Below, in pieces: positions 8,247 through 17,415 of a stretch of DNA of 64,000 nt. The notes beneath the pieces were generated by a model. It was not told the origin of the DNA. It worked only from the letters and a program-made list of their open reading frames with translations, and ran no database searches. Both the position numbers and the translations under genes were made by a program. Numbering within the stretch: position 1 is the first letter of the stretch; every line of letters begins with the position of its first letter. The stretch is from Nitricoxidireducens sp046726235 (GTDB lineage: Bacteria; Pseudomonadota; Gammaproteobacteria; Burkholderiales; Rhodocyclaceae). Location of the stretch: the NCBI GenBank assembly GCA_046726235.1, contig JBKPAD010000006.1, positions 62,001 through 126,000 of the forward strand, read 5' to 3'.

Positions 8247-11200
8247 ATGAGAAAGCTCCTGAAATCCTCCCTCGCCGCGCTCGCCATCGGGCTCGGCATC
8301 GCGACAGCCGCGCACGCGGAAGACATCGACATCTTCATCGGCGCCTCGTCGGGCACCAGCGACTATCCCAACGTGCTGATCGTCATCGACAACAGCTCGA
8401 ACTGGTCGGCCGCGAACCAGCACTGGCCCACTGACACCAGCCCGCCGGTAGCCTGCGGGGCGGCCTGCGACAAGCAGGGGTATTACGAGCTCAAGGCGAT
8501 CCGCACGGTGGTCAACGCCCTGCCGACGAACGCGCTCACCGGCGACGTCGAGGTCAACCTCGGCCTGATGATGTTCAACAACTCCAATGCCACCAATGAC
8601 GGCGGCTACGTTCGCTACGCCGTCCGCAAGATGTCGGCAGCCAACAAGGCAAGCTTCCTGGCCAAGATCGACGAGATCATCACCGGCTTCAACACCGAGA
8701 CGGCCTCCGCATCGGTGCAGTACACGGCTATATTGTTCGACGCCTTCAAGTACTTCGGCGGCTACACCGACATCGTTCACGCGACTTCAAACTCGACACC
8801 GAGTGCCGCGCCATCTTTCGGCAGCGGCGGCAACAACCCCACGACGATCTTCAGCCCCGCCTTCTGGGGCGACAACGACAACGACGGCACCAAGCCGGAT
8901 ACGGCCGCCTACAGCGGCGCCAACTACGTGCCGCCGACGCAGACCAGCTGCGGCAAGAACTACGTCATCTTCGTCGGCAACGGCTATCCGGCCACCGACG
9001 GCTCGGGTCCCGACTTTGGTCCGCTGATCAAGCGCCTCAACGATGCCGCCAATCCGGCAAGCTCGATCACGGAACTGCCGATGGCCACCTACTCGTGCTC
9101 GAGCACGAGCGGCTGGGCCAACTACAGCAGCTGCTACGCCGACTCCGCCACCTGTACCGCCGCCAAGCCAGGCGACTCCGCCACATCGCTCTATCGCTGC
9201 AACGGCAGCGGCTGCAGCGGCAACGACGAGCGCGTACAGCGCTGCACATCGATCACCACCACCTATTCGACCCCCAGCGACTCGCGCTACGCCGACGAAT
9301 TCACCAACTTCCTGTACAAGACCGACGTGAATTCCGTGACGGGACAGCAGAACATCGTCACCTACGCGATCGACGTCTACAAGGATGCGCCCAGCACGAG
9401 CCAGACCGCCCTGCTGCGCAACATGGCCAAGTACGGCGGCGGCCAGTATTACGCGGCCACCGACGCCGACGCGATCGTCAACGCCTTCAAGCAGATCTTC
9501 GCCGACATCACCTCGGTCAACTCGACCTTCGCCTCGGCCAGCCTGCCGGTGAACGCGACCAACCGCGCCCAGAACGAGAACCAGGTCTTCATCGGCATGT
9601 TCCGGCCCGACCCGGAGGCGAAACCGCGCTGGTTTGGCAACGTCAAGCGCTACCAGATCGTGCTCGACGGCAGCGACGTCACCCTCGGCGACAAGGACGG
9701 CGCCTCGGCGGTCAGCAGCCAGACCGGCTTCATCCTCGACTGCGCGACTAGCTTCTGGACGTCTGATTCCTCGAACTACTGGGAGAGCTACACCGTCAAT
9801 CCGAATCCGGCCGGTGCCTGCACGTCGGTCACCAACAACAAGTACTCCGACCTGCCCGACGGTCCGCGCGTCGAGAAAGGCGCCGTCGCCGAGGTGATCC
9901 GCAAGGGCAACAACCCCACGGCCACGGACGACACGCCGACCTGGCTGGTCAACCGCACGATCTACGCCACCGACAGCGCCGCCTCGACCACGCTCGCCGC
10001 GCTCTCCGGCCTCAGCACCCTGTCCACGACGTCGCCCAGCCTGCGGGAATGGGTGCGCGGCTTCGACGTCGGCAGCGACAAGGCGACCGGCTATCCGAAG
10101 GAGCACTCCGCCGGCACCAAGGAGACGCGCGCCTCGATCCACGGCGACGTGGTCCATTCCCGTCCGCTGCCGGTCAATTACGGCAGCAGCATCGTCGTCT
10201 ATTACGGCGCCAACGACGGCATGCTGCGGGCGATCGACGCCGCGACGGGCAAGGAGAAATGGGCCTTCCTGCCCTACGAGTTCAACTCGCGCCTGCAGCG
10301 CCTGCAGGACAACGAGCCGAAGATCAACTACCCGAGCATCTCGACCACGCTGACCCCGACGCCGACCGCGAAGGACTACTTCTGGGACGGCTCGATCGGC
10401 ATCGTGCAGAACGCCGACAACAGCAAGGTCTGGCTGTATCCAACCATGCGCCGCGGCGGACGCATGATCTACGCCCTCAACGTCACCAGTGCCGACAGCC
10501 CGAGCATCAAGTGGAAGGCCGGCTGCCCGAACCTCACCGACGACTCCGGCTGCATCTCCGTCAGCGACATCGGCCAGACCTGGGGCATGCCGAACGCCGC
10601 ACCGGTGAAGGGCTATTCGGACACCAACCTGCTCGTCTTCATGGGCGGCGGCTACGATACCTGCGAGGACACGAACAGCGCCGCCCCGTCGTGTGGAAGC
10701 GCCAAGGGCCGCGGGGTCTACGTCTTCGACGCGGACTCCGGCACCGTGGTGAAGCAGCTCTCGACCACGCGCAGCGTCGTCGCCGACATCGCCCTCGCCG
10801 ACGTCAATGGCGACGGCTACGCCGACTACGCCTACGCCGCGGACACCGGCGGCAACATCTATCGCATCAGCATGGTGTCGCGCACCGTCGCTGTCGACGG
10901 CAGCGTCAGCTATACGTCGCTGGCGAGCAGCGCTTGGACCATCACCAGGGTGGCCTACACCAGCGGCAGCGGCGGCCTCGGCGGTGCGCGCAAGTTCCTG
11001 TTCCCGCCTTCACTGCTGCCAACCTCGCCGTCGATCGGCAAGATCTACCTCGCCATCGGCTCCGGCGACCGCGAGCACCCGCTCGAAGCCCACTACCCGT
11101 ACAGCGCCGTCACCAACCGCTTCTACGTCTTCCTCGACGATCTCTCCTCGACCGCCACCTTCAACCTCGACGATGCGTCGACGATGAACAACGTCACGAC

Positions 11201-11666
11201 CGATCCGGGCTGCGACGCCAGCCAGACCCTGCCGACCGGCAGCAGCAAGGGCTGGTTCATGGATCTCACCCAGTACGGACAGGGCGAACAGACGGTCACC
11301 TCGTCGGTCATCGTCGGCGGCCTCATCGCCTTCAGCACGAACCGGCCGATTCCCGTTGCAGCCGGCACCTGCAGTTCCGCGCTCGGCGAGGCTCGCGGCT
11401 ACTGGGTCAACCTGCTCAACGGCTCGGGCGCCATCGGCGTCTCGGGTTCCTGCGGCGGCTCGCGTTCCGGCGCCTTCGTCGGCGGCGGCTTGCCACCCTC
11501 CCCTGTGGTCGGCACGGTGCCGATCAACGGCCAGCCGACCACCGTCGTCATCGGCGCGGCCGACAAGGACGGCGTGTCCAACAAGCCGCTCGAGCCGGGC
11601 AAGGTCAAGCCGACGGTCACGGCCACGCGCAAGCGGGTCTACCAGTACTCGACCGGCGACAACTGA
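8247..11666 (+). CDS. pilY1: type IV pilus tip adhesin / assembly protein PilY1
   Basis: An 1139-residue exported protein. The signal peptide ends near AHA/EDI (residue about 24). The N-terminal half is von Willebrand A-like: VLIVIDNSSNWS near residues 43-54 replaces the usual DxSxS metal site, with Asn52 in the third position. The C-terminal half is the PilY1 beta-propeller (STRPLPVNY-like VVHSRPLPVNYGSS, YYGANDGMLRAIDAATGKEKWAF) with a calcium-loop motif DVNGDGYADY near residue 852. PilY1 sits at the pilus tip, aids extension against PilT and senses surfaces. The ATG is chosen by the GAGGAG upstream and the signal peptide. It is the last gene of the pilin operon. Confidence 0.92.
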   Translation: MRKLLKSSLAALAIGLGIATAAHAEDIDIFIGASSGTSDYPNVLIVIDNSSNWSAANQHWPTDTSPPVACGAACDKQGYYELKAIRTVVNALPTNALTGDVEVNLGLMMFNNSNATNDGGYVRYAVRKMSAANKASFLAKIDEIITGFNTETASASVQYTAILFDAFKYFGGYTDIVHATSNSTPSAAPSFGSGGNNPTTIFSPAFWGDNDNDGTKPDTAAYSGANYVPPTQTSCGKNYVIFVGNGYPATDGSGPDFGPLIKRLNDAANPASSITELPMATYSCSSTSGWANYSSCYADSATCTAAKPGDSATSLYRCNGSGCSGNDERVQRCTSITTTYSTPSDSRYADEFTNFLYKTDVNSVTGQQNIVTYAIDVYKDAPSTSQTALLRNMAKYGGGQYYAATDADAIVNAFKQIFADITSVNSTFASASLPVNATNRAQNENQVFIGMFRPDPEAKPRWFGNVKRYQIVLDGSDVTLGDKDGASAVSSQTGFILDCATSFWTSDSSNYWESYTVNPNPAGACTSVTNNKYSDLPDGPRVEKGAVAEVIRKGNNPTATDDTPTWLVNRTIYATDSAASTTLAALSGLSTLSTTSPSLREWVRGFDVGSDKATGYPKEHSAGTKETRASIHGDVVHSRPLPVNYGSSIVVYYGANDGMLRAIDAATGKEKWAFLPYEFNSRLQRLQDNEPKINYPSISTTLTPTPTAKDYFWDGSIGIVQNADNSKVWLYPTMRRGGRMIYALNVTSADSPSIKWKAGCPNLTDDSGCISVSDIGQTWGMPNAAPVKGYSDTNLLVFMGGGYDTCEDTNSAAPSCGSAKGRGVYVFDADSGTVVKQLSTTRSVVADIALADVNGDGYADYAYAADTGGNIYRISMVSRTVAVDGSVSYTSLASSAWTITRVAYTSGSGGLGGARKFLFPPSLLPTSPSIGKIYLAIGSGDREHPLEAHYPYSAVTNRFYVFLDDLSSTATFNLDDASTMNNVTTDPGCDASQTLPTGSSKGWFMDLTQYGQGEQTVTSSVIVGGLIAFSTNRPIPVAAGTCSSALGEARGYWVNLLNGSGAIGVSGSCGGSRSGAFVGGGLPPSPVVGTVPINGQPTTVVIGAADKDGVSNKPLEPGKVKPTVTATRKRVYQYSTGDN

Positions 11667-11675
11667 CCATCCTCC

Positions 11676-11715
11676 TTAAGCCGCCGTTAAGCCTGTGCTA
11701 ACGGTGGCTTAAGCC
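11676..11715 (+). promoter_or_regulatory. tandem TTAA-type response-regulator boxes before the cytochrome operon
   Basis: TTAAGCC occurs at 11676, 11687 and 11709, and a degenerate CTAACGG at 11698: four half-sites at an exact 11-bp step, that is one helical turn each. This is the arrangement bound by OmpR-family regulators of the PmrA/QseB type (TTAA half-sites spaced by 11 bp). The last box lies about 12 bases before a CATGCT that could be a -10 hexamer. The block is also almost palindromic (11676-11689 with 11699-11712, one mismatch). A QseB-like regulator is encoded four genes downstream, so autoregulation is likely (inference). Confidence 0.6.
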
Positions 11716-11759
11716 AGCGGCTTCATGCTCTCTCCCGTGAATGGACACGGGAGACCGAG

Positions 11760-12377
11760 ATGAACGCCAGACTGCCTGCCGCGAGCCACGCGGCCTACGA
11801 TCCGCTGCTGCGGCTGATCCACGCCTGGAACGCGCTCGCGATCGTCGGGCTCGCCGCCACGTCGCAAGTGGCCGAAGCGCTCGAGCACGGCGGCAACGAG
11901 GCGCTTGCCTGGACCGTCCACATCCAGTTCGGTTATGCCCTGATCGGCGGCCTGGTCGCGCGCCTGATCTGGGGTGTGGTCGGCCCGGCCAATGCGCGCT
12001 GGTCCGACCTCTGGCATCCGCGCGAATGGGCGGCGATGCTGCGCGGCCGCCTGTCCTTCCCGCCGCGCGAGGGCCACGACGTGCGTGCCAGCCTTGCCTT
12101 CCTCGGCCTCTACGCCGTGCTCGCGCTGATGTCGCTGACCGGCCTTGCGCTCGCCGGCATCGAGCACGACACCGGGCCGCTCGCCGGCCTGCCGGGCGGC
12201 GAGACCCTCGAAGATTTCTTCGAGGAGCCGCACGAATTCGGCTTCGCCCTGGTGCTCGGCTTCATCGGCCTGCATCTCGGCGCCCTCGCCTTCCACCGCT
12301 TCGTCCTGCACGCACCCGTCGGCCACGCCATGGTCGGCGGCACCCCGCATCCCGCCAAGGAGACTCACCATGCGTAA
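11760..12377 (+). CDS. cytochrome b561-type membrane cytochrome b
   Basis: A 205-residue membrane protein with four hydrophobic segments and histidines placed for two b hemes (RLIHAWNAL, WTVHIQFGYAL, GFIGLHLGALAFHRFVLHAP). It belongs to the small Ni,Fe-hydrogenase/DHC-type cytochrome b family. Together with the next two genes it matches the known set of cytochrome b, SHP and DHC, in which the b protein probably passes quinol electrons to the periplasmic c cytochromes. A GGGAGA site lies upstream of the ATG, and its end overlaps the SHP-like gene by eight bases. Confidence 0.85.
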   Translation: MNARLPAASHAAYDPLLRLIHAWNALAIVGLAATSQVAEALEHGGNEALAWTVHIQFGYALIGGLVARLIWGVVGPANARWSDLWHPREWAAMLRGRLSFPPREGHDVRASLAFLGLYAVLALMSLTGLALAGIEHDTGPLAGLPGGETLEDFFEEPHEFGFALVLGFIGLHLGALAFHRFVLHAPVGHAMVGGTPHPAKETHHA

Positions 12378-12771
12378 GACCCTTTTCCTCCTGACGCTCG
12401 CCACCGCCGGCGCCGCCTCCGCCGCCACGCCCGACCAGCTGCTGCAGGGCTACGTCGCCGAAGCGCGCAAGGCCGAGGCCGGCTTCACGGCCTCGGCCGC
12501 GCGCGGCGAGGCGATGTTCCGCCGCGAACACGCCGGCAAGGACGGCCCGGTCGCCTGCGCGACCTGCCACACCGGCGATCCGCGCAAGGAAGGCCGCACG
12601 CGCGCCCACAAGACGATCGCGCCGCTGGCGCCGGCGGCCAACCCAGAGCGTTTCGCGGACGCCGCCAAGACCGAGAAATGGTTCGGCCGCAACTGCAAGG
12701 ACGTGCTCGCCCGCGCCTGCACGCCCGCCGAAAAGGCCGATTTCGCGGCCTGGCTGATTTCGATTCGCTGA
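12370..12771 (+). CDS. SHP-like (DUF1924) monoheme cytochrome c
   Basis: A 133-residue periplasmic cytochrome. The signal peptide ends near ASA/ATP (residue about 18); the mature part has one heme site CATCH at residues 63-67, followed by the DUF1924 pattern TGDPRKEGRTRAHKTIAPLAPAANPERF and KTEKWFGRNCKDVLARACTPAEKADFAAWL. In SHP (sphaeroides heme protein) an Asn rather than Met is the sixth ligand, leaving a site that can bind oxygen or NO; this protein has no obvious Met ligand. It is placed between the cytochrome b and diheme genes, as in other SHP operons. Confidence 0.85.
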   Translation: MRKTLFLLTLATAGAASAATPDQLLQGYVAEARKAEAGFTASAARGEAMFRREHAGKDGPVACATCHTGDPRKEGRTRAHKTIAPLAPAANPERFADAAKTEKWFGRNCKDVLARACTPAEKADFAAWLISIR

Positions 12772-12779
12772 GGAGACCC

Positions 12780-13283
12780 ATGATGCGCAGACACCTTCCC
12801 AAGATCGCCACCCTGCTGGCCGGCATCGGCGTTTCCGGCTGGCTGTTCGCCAGCGGCGGCTCCAGCCTGCCGGCCGTCGACAACGCCGCCTGGCGCGAGG
12901 AATGCGGCAGCTGCCACATCGCCTTTCATCCGGCCTTCCTGCCCGAACGCTCGTGGCGCAAGATGATGGCCCAGCTCGACCGCCACTTCGGCGAGAACGC
13001 CGGCCTCGATGCGGCGACCGCGAAGCAGATCACGGACTTCCTCGCCGCCAACGCGGCCGACCGCGGCGGCTCGAAGCGCGGCCGCAAGGTCGCCGCGTCG
13101 ATCCCGAACGCGAAGACCCCGCTGCGCATCAGCGAAACGCCATGGTTCGTGCGCAAGCACGACGAAGTGCGCGCCGACGTCTGGCAACGCAAGTCGGTCG
13201 GCAGCGCGGCCAACTGCGCCGCCTGCCACCCGGCCGCGGATAAGGGCCGCTTCGACGAGCACGACATTCGCGTTCCGCGCTAG
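12780..13283 (+). CDS. diheme cytochrome c, DHC type
   Basis: A 167-residue exported protein with an N-terminal hydrophobic signal (about residues 8-25) and two heme sites, CGSCH at 42-46 and CAACH at 146-150. Other family marks are EECGSCHIAFHPAFLPERSW at the first heme and ETPWFVRKHDEV in the middle. DHC is the electron donor of SHP in other bacteria. GAGGAGACCC precedes two adjacent ATG codons; the first is used here. The two-component system starts 12 bases downstream, so all five genes probably form one transcript. Confidence 0.88.
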   Translation: MMRRHLPKIATLLAGIGVSGWLFASGGSSLPAVDNAAWREECGSCHIAFHPAFLPERSWRKMMAQLDRHFGENAGLDAATAKQITDFLAANAADRGGSKRGRKVAASIPNAKTPLRISETPWFVRKHDEVRADVWQRKSVGSAANCAACHPAADKGRFDEHDIRVPR

Positions 13284-13295
13284 CATCGCTACGCC

Positions 13296-13952
13296 ATGCG
13301 CATCCTGCTCGTCGAAGACGATCCCCTGCTCGGTGACGGCCTCGCCGCAGGCCTGCGCCAGCACGGCTTCGCGGTCGACTGGCTGAAGGACGGCGAAGCG
13401 GCGCTCGCCGCCCTCGACGGCGAGCAGTTCGAGGTCATGGTGCTCGACCTCGGGCTGCCGAAGCGCTCGGGCATGGAGGTCCTGCGCCGCATCCGCGCCG
13501 ACGGCCTTGCCTTGCCGGTGCTGATCCTGACGGCGCGCGACGCCACCGCCGACAAGATCGCCGGCCTCGACGGCGGCGCCGACGACTACCTCGTCAAGCC
13601 GGTCGACCTCGACGAACTCGCGGCGCGCGTGCGCGCGCTGCTGCGGCGCGCCAGCGGACGCGCCGAGCCGGCCTTGCGCCACGGCGCCCTGATGCTCGAT
13701 CCGGCGGCGCACCGCGTCGAGATGGACGGCCGCGAGGTCGAACTCTCGGCACGCGAGTTCGCGGTTCTCCATGCGCTGCTCGCCAACGCCGGACGGGTGA
13801 TGACGCGCAGCCAGCTGGAGCAGTCGATCTACGGCTGGAACGAGGAACCCGACAGCAACGCGCTCGAGGTGCATATCCATCACCTGCGCCGCAAGTTCGG
13901 CGCCGAGCTGATCAAGACGCTGCGCGGCGTCGGCTACACCATCGCGAAATGA
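13296..13952 (+). CDS. OmpR-family response regulator, QseB/TctD-like
   Basis: A 218-residue regulator. The receiver has D8/D9 and phospho-acceptor D51 (VLDLGLPKRSG), then TARDATADKIAGLDGGADDYLVKPVDLDELAARVRALLRR, and a winged-helix DNA-binding domain with LSAREFAVLHALLANAGRVMTRSQLEQSIYGWNEEPDSNALEVHIHHLRRK. Close matches to QseB, PmrA and TctD. Its stop overlaps the kinase start (ATGA). The TTAA box array before the first gene of this operon is its likely target. Confidence 0.92.
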   Translation: MRILLVEDDPLLGDGLAAGLRQHGFAVDWLKDGEAALAALDGEQFEVMVLDLGLPKRSGMEVLRRIRADGLALPVLILTARDATADKIAGLDGGADDYLVKPVDLDELAARVRALLRRASGRAEPALRHGALMLDPAAHRVEMDGREVELSAREFAVLHALLANAGRVMTRSQLEQSIYGWNEEPDSNALEVHIHHLRRKFGAELIKTLRGVGYTIAK

Positions 13953-15277
13953 CGAAGTGGTTTTCGCTGCGGCGCCGGCTGACGCTCCTGCTGCTGGGCG
14001 GCGTCTCGGCTGCCTGGCTGGCGACGCTGGCATTCAGCTACGTCGACGCGCACCACGAAATCGACGAACTGCTCGACGCACAACTGGTGCAGGTCGGGCA
14101 GACGCTGCTGGCGCTTGCCGCCGAGGCCGACGACGACATCGCCGAGGAAGGCGAGATCGGCCACAAGTACCAGAAGCGCCTGCGCTTCCAGGTCTGGACG
14201 CGCCACGGCGAACTGCTGCTGCGTTCGGCCGACGCACCGGACAGCCCGATGGCGACGGCGGACGGCTTCTCCGAGGTCGTCGAAGCGGACGGCAAGCACG
14301 GCCGCTGGCGCTACTACAGCCAGTGGGACGCGAAGCGCAAGCTGCGCGTCGAGGTGGGCGAGAACCACCACGTGCGCGACGAGCTCGTCGGCCACATCGC
14401 CTGGCGCCTGCTGGTGCCGGCGCTGTTCGGCCTGCCGCTGCTCGGCGCCTGGATCTGGCTGGCGACGCGGCGCGGTCTGGCGCCGCTCCGGGAAGTCGCG
14501 CGCGACATCGCGGGACGCGAGCCGACGCGCCTGGCCCCGGTGGCGCCGGCTGCGGCGCCCGAGGAAATCCGGCCGCTGGTCGAGGCGATCAACGGCCTGT
14601 TCGGGCGCGTCGAGGCCGCGCTCGAATCGGAACGCCGGTTCACCGCCGACGCGGCGCACGAACTGCGCACGCCGCTGGCGGCGCTCACCGCGCAGGCGCA
14701 GGTCGCCGCGCGGGCGCGCGACGAGGCCGAGCGCAGCCATGCGCTGGAACAGCTCGCGGCCGGCACGCTGCGCGCCGCGCGGCTCGTCGACCAGCTGCTG
14801 ACGCTGGCGCGCGTCGACTGCGAGCGCACCCAACGTCCGGCCCAGCCGGTGGCGCTCGACCGCCTCGCCGAGGAGACCTGCGCCGCGCACGGCGCGCAGG
14901 CGCTGGCCAAGGACATCGCACTCGAGCTCGAGGCGGAGCCGGCGACGGTCGCCGGCGACCCGTCGCTGCTGGGCATGCTGTTGCGCAACCTGGTCGACAA
15001 CGCGATCCGCTACACGCCGGCCGGCGGCCGGGTTGTCGTGCGGGTCGGCGCCGATGGCGACGGCGTTCGGCTGGTCGTCGCCGACAGCGGGCCGGGCATT
15101 CCCGAGGGCGAACGCGAGCGGGTGTTCGAACGCTTCCACCGCCTGGCCGGGCAGGACATCGAGGGCAGCGGCCTCGGCCTGTCGATCGTGCGCCGCATCG
15201 CCGAACTGCATGGCGCCAGCATCGTGTTGGGCAAAGCCGAGGAATGCGGGGGATTGAAGGTCGAGTTGCGCTTCTGA
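13949..15277 (+). CDS. sensor histidine kinase, QseC/TctE-like
   Basis: A 442-residue membrane kinase. TM1 spans about residues 10-31 and TM2 about 150-172 around a periplasmic domain of the 2CSK_N type (HHEIDELLDAQLVQVGQTLL). The H box FTADAAHELRTPLAAL holds His237; the HATPase domain has LLRNLVDNAIRYTP, DSGPGIP and GSGLGLSIVRRIAELHG. It is the partner of the preceding regulator. Position after the cytochrome genes suggests control of respiratory or oxidative functions; the signal is unknown. Confidence 0.92.
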   Translation: MTKWFSLRRRLTLLLLGGVSAAWLATLAFSYVDAHHEIDELLDAQLVQVGQTLLALAAEADDDIAEEGEIGHKYQKRLRFQVWTRHGELLLRSADAPDSPMATADGFSEVVEADGKHGRWRYYSQWDAKRKLRVEVGENHHVRDELVGHIAWRLLVPALFGLPLLGAWIWLATRRGLAPLREVARDIAGREPTRLAPVAPAAAPEEIRPLVEAINGLFGRVEAALESERRFTADAAHELRTPLAALTAQAQVAARARDEAERSHALEQLAAGTLRAARLVDQLLTLARVDCERTQRPAQPVALDRLAEETCAAHGAQALAKDIALELEAEPATVAGDPSLLGMLLRNLVDNAIRYTPAGGRVVVRVGADGDGVRLVVADSGPGIPEGERERVFERFHRLAGQDIEGSGLGLSIVRRIAELHGASIVLGKAEECGGLKVELRF

Positions 15278-15334
15278 GGCCGGCCGATGCTGCGGTAATA
15301 TGCCGCCGCACTGCCAACGGCTAAGGACTTGAAT

Positions 15335-17398
15335 ATGCTCGGCAAGCTCAACAACCTGAAGTTCCGCTTCATCCTGTTGGCCAGCCTCGGCGCGCCCGCG
15401 CTGCTGGTCTGGATCGCCGGCTACTACGCGTGGGACAACTGGCGCAACTACACGATGGTGCGCACCACCATCGCGGCGAACGCCATGGCCGACAGCATCA
15501 TCGCCGCCGCCGGCCTGCAGGCGCTGGAACGCGGCGTCACGGCGAGCCTGCTGTCGGGCAACGGCCCGGCACCCGACGAAGCACGCCAGCGCCTCGTCGC
15601 CCTGCGCGCCAAGAGCGACGCGCTCTGGCGCCAGGCCTTCGACACCGCCAGCGACCTCGAACGGAAGGGCCTCGTCATCCCCGCCTCGGCAGCGGCGCGC
15701 AAGGCCGCCGACGAGGCCTACCGCGAACTCGCCGCCGCGCGCCAGCGCGTCGACGCCAGCTTGGTCAAGTCCGAGCGCGACATCCGCGCGGCCGAATGGA
15801 TACCGGTCATGACGCGCCTGATCACCGCCGGCGCGCGCATGCGCATCGCGGCCTTCGGCGGCGACGCCTTTCCGCCGCGCATCACCTATCCGAACCTCAC
15901 GGTCAAGCACAGCATCTGGCTCGCCTCCGAGAACGCCGGCCTCGAGCGCGCCAACGTCGCGGCGCTGATCAACGGCAACGCGCCGGCCGCGCCCGAGGTG
16001 CTGCAGCGCCTGCGCGCCTTCCGCCAGAACGTCGATGCCAGCCTGACCGAAATCCGCTTCGTCAAGGACGTCGAAGACACCCCTGCCGAAGTGCGCGCCG
16101 CGATGGCCGAGATGGAAAAACAGTTCCTCGGCGAGTTCGAGCGCGTGCGCGAGACCATCTATCGGGAAGCCACTTCCCCGACGCCGGCCGGGGAACGGCA
16201 TTACAGCCTGACCAGCGCGCAGTGGATCGAGCAGTCGACGGCCGCGATCGACACCATCCTGCGCATTTCCGACGCCTACTCGCACGTCAGCAACAAAAAC
16301 GCCGAGCAGACCGCGCAATTGCGCTTCATCCAGATGCTCGGCTACATCGGCCTGTTCGTCGCCATCATCGTCGTCTCGATCGTCATGGTGTCGCTGCTGT
16401 TCAGCAAGCTGGCGCACCTCGACCGGCTGCGCGACTCGATGGCCGAGCTTGCCGGCGGCCAGGGCGACCTGACCTTCCGGCTGCGCGACGACACGACCGA
16501 CGAGATCGGCGAGACCAGCGCCGCCTTCAACCGCTTCGCCGCCAAGCTGCGCGACATCATGTCCGAGATCCGCGGCGTCGTGAACCAACTCGGCGCCAGC
16601 GCCGATCGGCTGATCGAGGCCAGCGACAAGGTCAGCAAGGGCTCGCGCGACCAGGGCGACATGCTGGTGGCGGCGGCGAGCGCGGTCGACGAGATCACCG
16701 CCAGCATCGGCCAGGTCGGCACCCGTGCGCGCGCGACCGCCGACGAAGCCAACCAGGCCGGCGTGCAGGCCGAGGACGGCGCACGCGTGGTGCGCAATGT
16801 CTCCGAGCAGATCCACGTCCTCGCCGCGGGGGTGACGGAAAACTCGCGCTGCGTCGAGGAACTCGGCGCGCGCTCGCGCGAGATCGGCGGCATCGTCGAC
16901 GTCATCCGCGAGATCGCGGATCAGACCAACCTGCTGGCGCTCAATGCCGCCATCGAGGCGGCGCGCGCCGGCGAGCAGGGGCGCGGCTTCGCCGTCGTCG
17001 CCGACGAGGTGCGCAAGCTCGCCGAGCGCACCGGCGTCGCGACCGTCGACATCTCGACCAAGATCGAGGCGATCCGGCGCGACACCGACGAGGCCGTTAC
17101 CGGCATGCACGCCAGCAGCGAGCGGCTCGAAGAAGTCGTCTCGCTCTCGGCCGCCGCCGCCGAATCGCTGGAAGGCATCAGCGCCGGCACCGCCGCAGCG
17201 CGCCGGCGCGTCGAGGAAATCGTGCAGTCGACCGAAGAGGAGCGCCTCGCCGGCGACGCCATCGCCCGCAACGTGCAGCAGGTCGCCGAGACGGCCGAGG
17301 CGAACCGCCAGGCCATCGACGAGACTGCGGCCGATGCGCGGCAGTTGACCGAGCTCGCGGACCGGCTTGAGGGGCTGGTTGGTCGGTTCAAGGTCTAG
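15335..17398 (+). CDS. methyl-accepting chemotaxis protein
   Basis: A 687-residue chemoreceptor. TM1 is at about residues 11-30 and TM2 at about 335-358. The periplasmic part of some 300 residues is helical and starts with a NIT-like stretch (ALERGVTASLLSGNGP). HAMP follows (HLDRLRDSMAELAGGQGDLTFRL), then the cytoplasmic signalling domain with hairpin tip EIADQTNLLALNAAIEAARAGEQGRGFAVVADEVRKLAERT. The ATG at 15335 is preferred over a TTG at 15329 because CTAAGGA at 15321-15327 is well spaced only for the ATG. No other chemotaxis gene is adjacent. The ligand is not known. Confidence 0.9.
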   Translation: MLGKLNNLKFRFILLASLGAPALLVWIAGYYAWDNWRNYTMVRTTIAANAMADSIIAAAGLQALERGVTASLLSGNGPAPDEARQRLVALRAKSDALWRQAFDTASDLERKGLVIPASAAARKAADEAYRELAAARQRVDASLVKSERDIRAAEWIPVMTRLITAGARMRIAAFGGDAFPPRITYPNLTVKHSIWLASENAGLERANVAALINGNAPAAPEVLQRLRAFRQNVDASLTEIRFVKDVEDTPAEVRAAMAEMEKQFLGEFERVRETIYREATSPTPAGERHYSLTSAQWIEQSTAAIDTILRISDAYSHVSNKNAEQTAQLRFIQMLGYIGLFVAIIVVSIVMVSLLFSKLAHLDRLRDSMAELAGGQGDLTFRLRDDTTDEIGETSAAFNRFAAKLRDIMSEIRGVVNQLGASADRLIEASDKVSKGSRDQGDMLVAAASAVDEITASIGQVGTRARATADEANQAGVQAEDGARVVRNVSEQIHVLAAGVTENSRCVEELGARSREIGGIVDVIREIADQTNLLALNAAIEAARAGEQGRGFAVVADEVRKLAERTGVATVDISTKIEAIRRDTDEAVTGMHASSERLEEVVSLSAAAAESLEGISAGTAAARRRVEEIVQSTEEERLAGDAIARNVQQVAETAEANRQAIDETAADARQLTELADRLEGLVGRFKV

Positions 17399-17415
17399 TT
17401 TTTGGTCGGCTCGCG

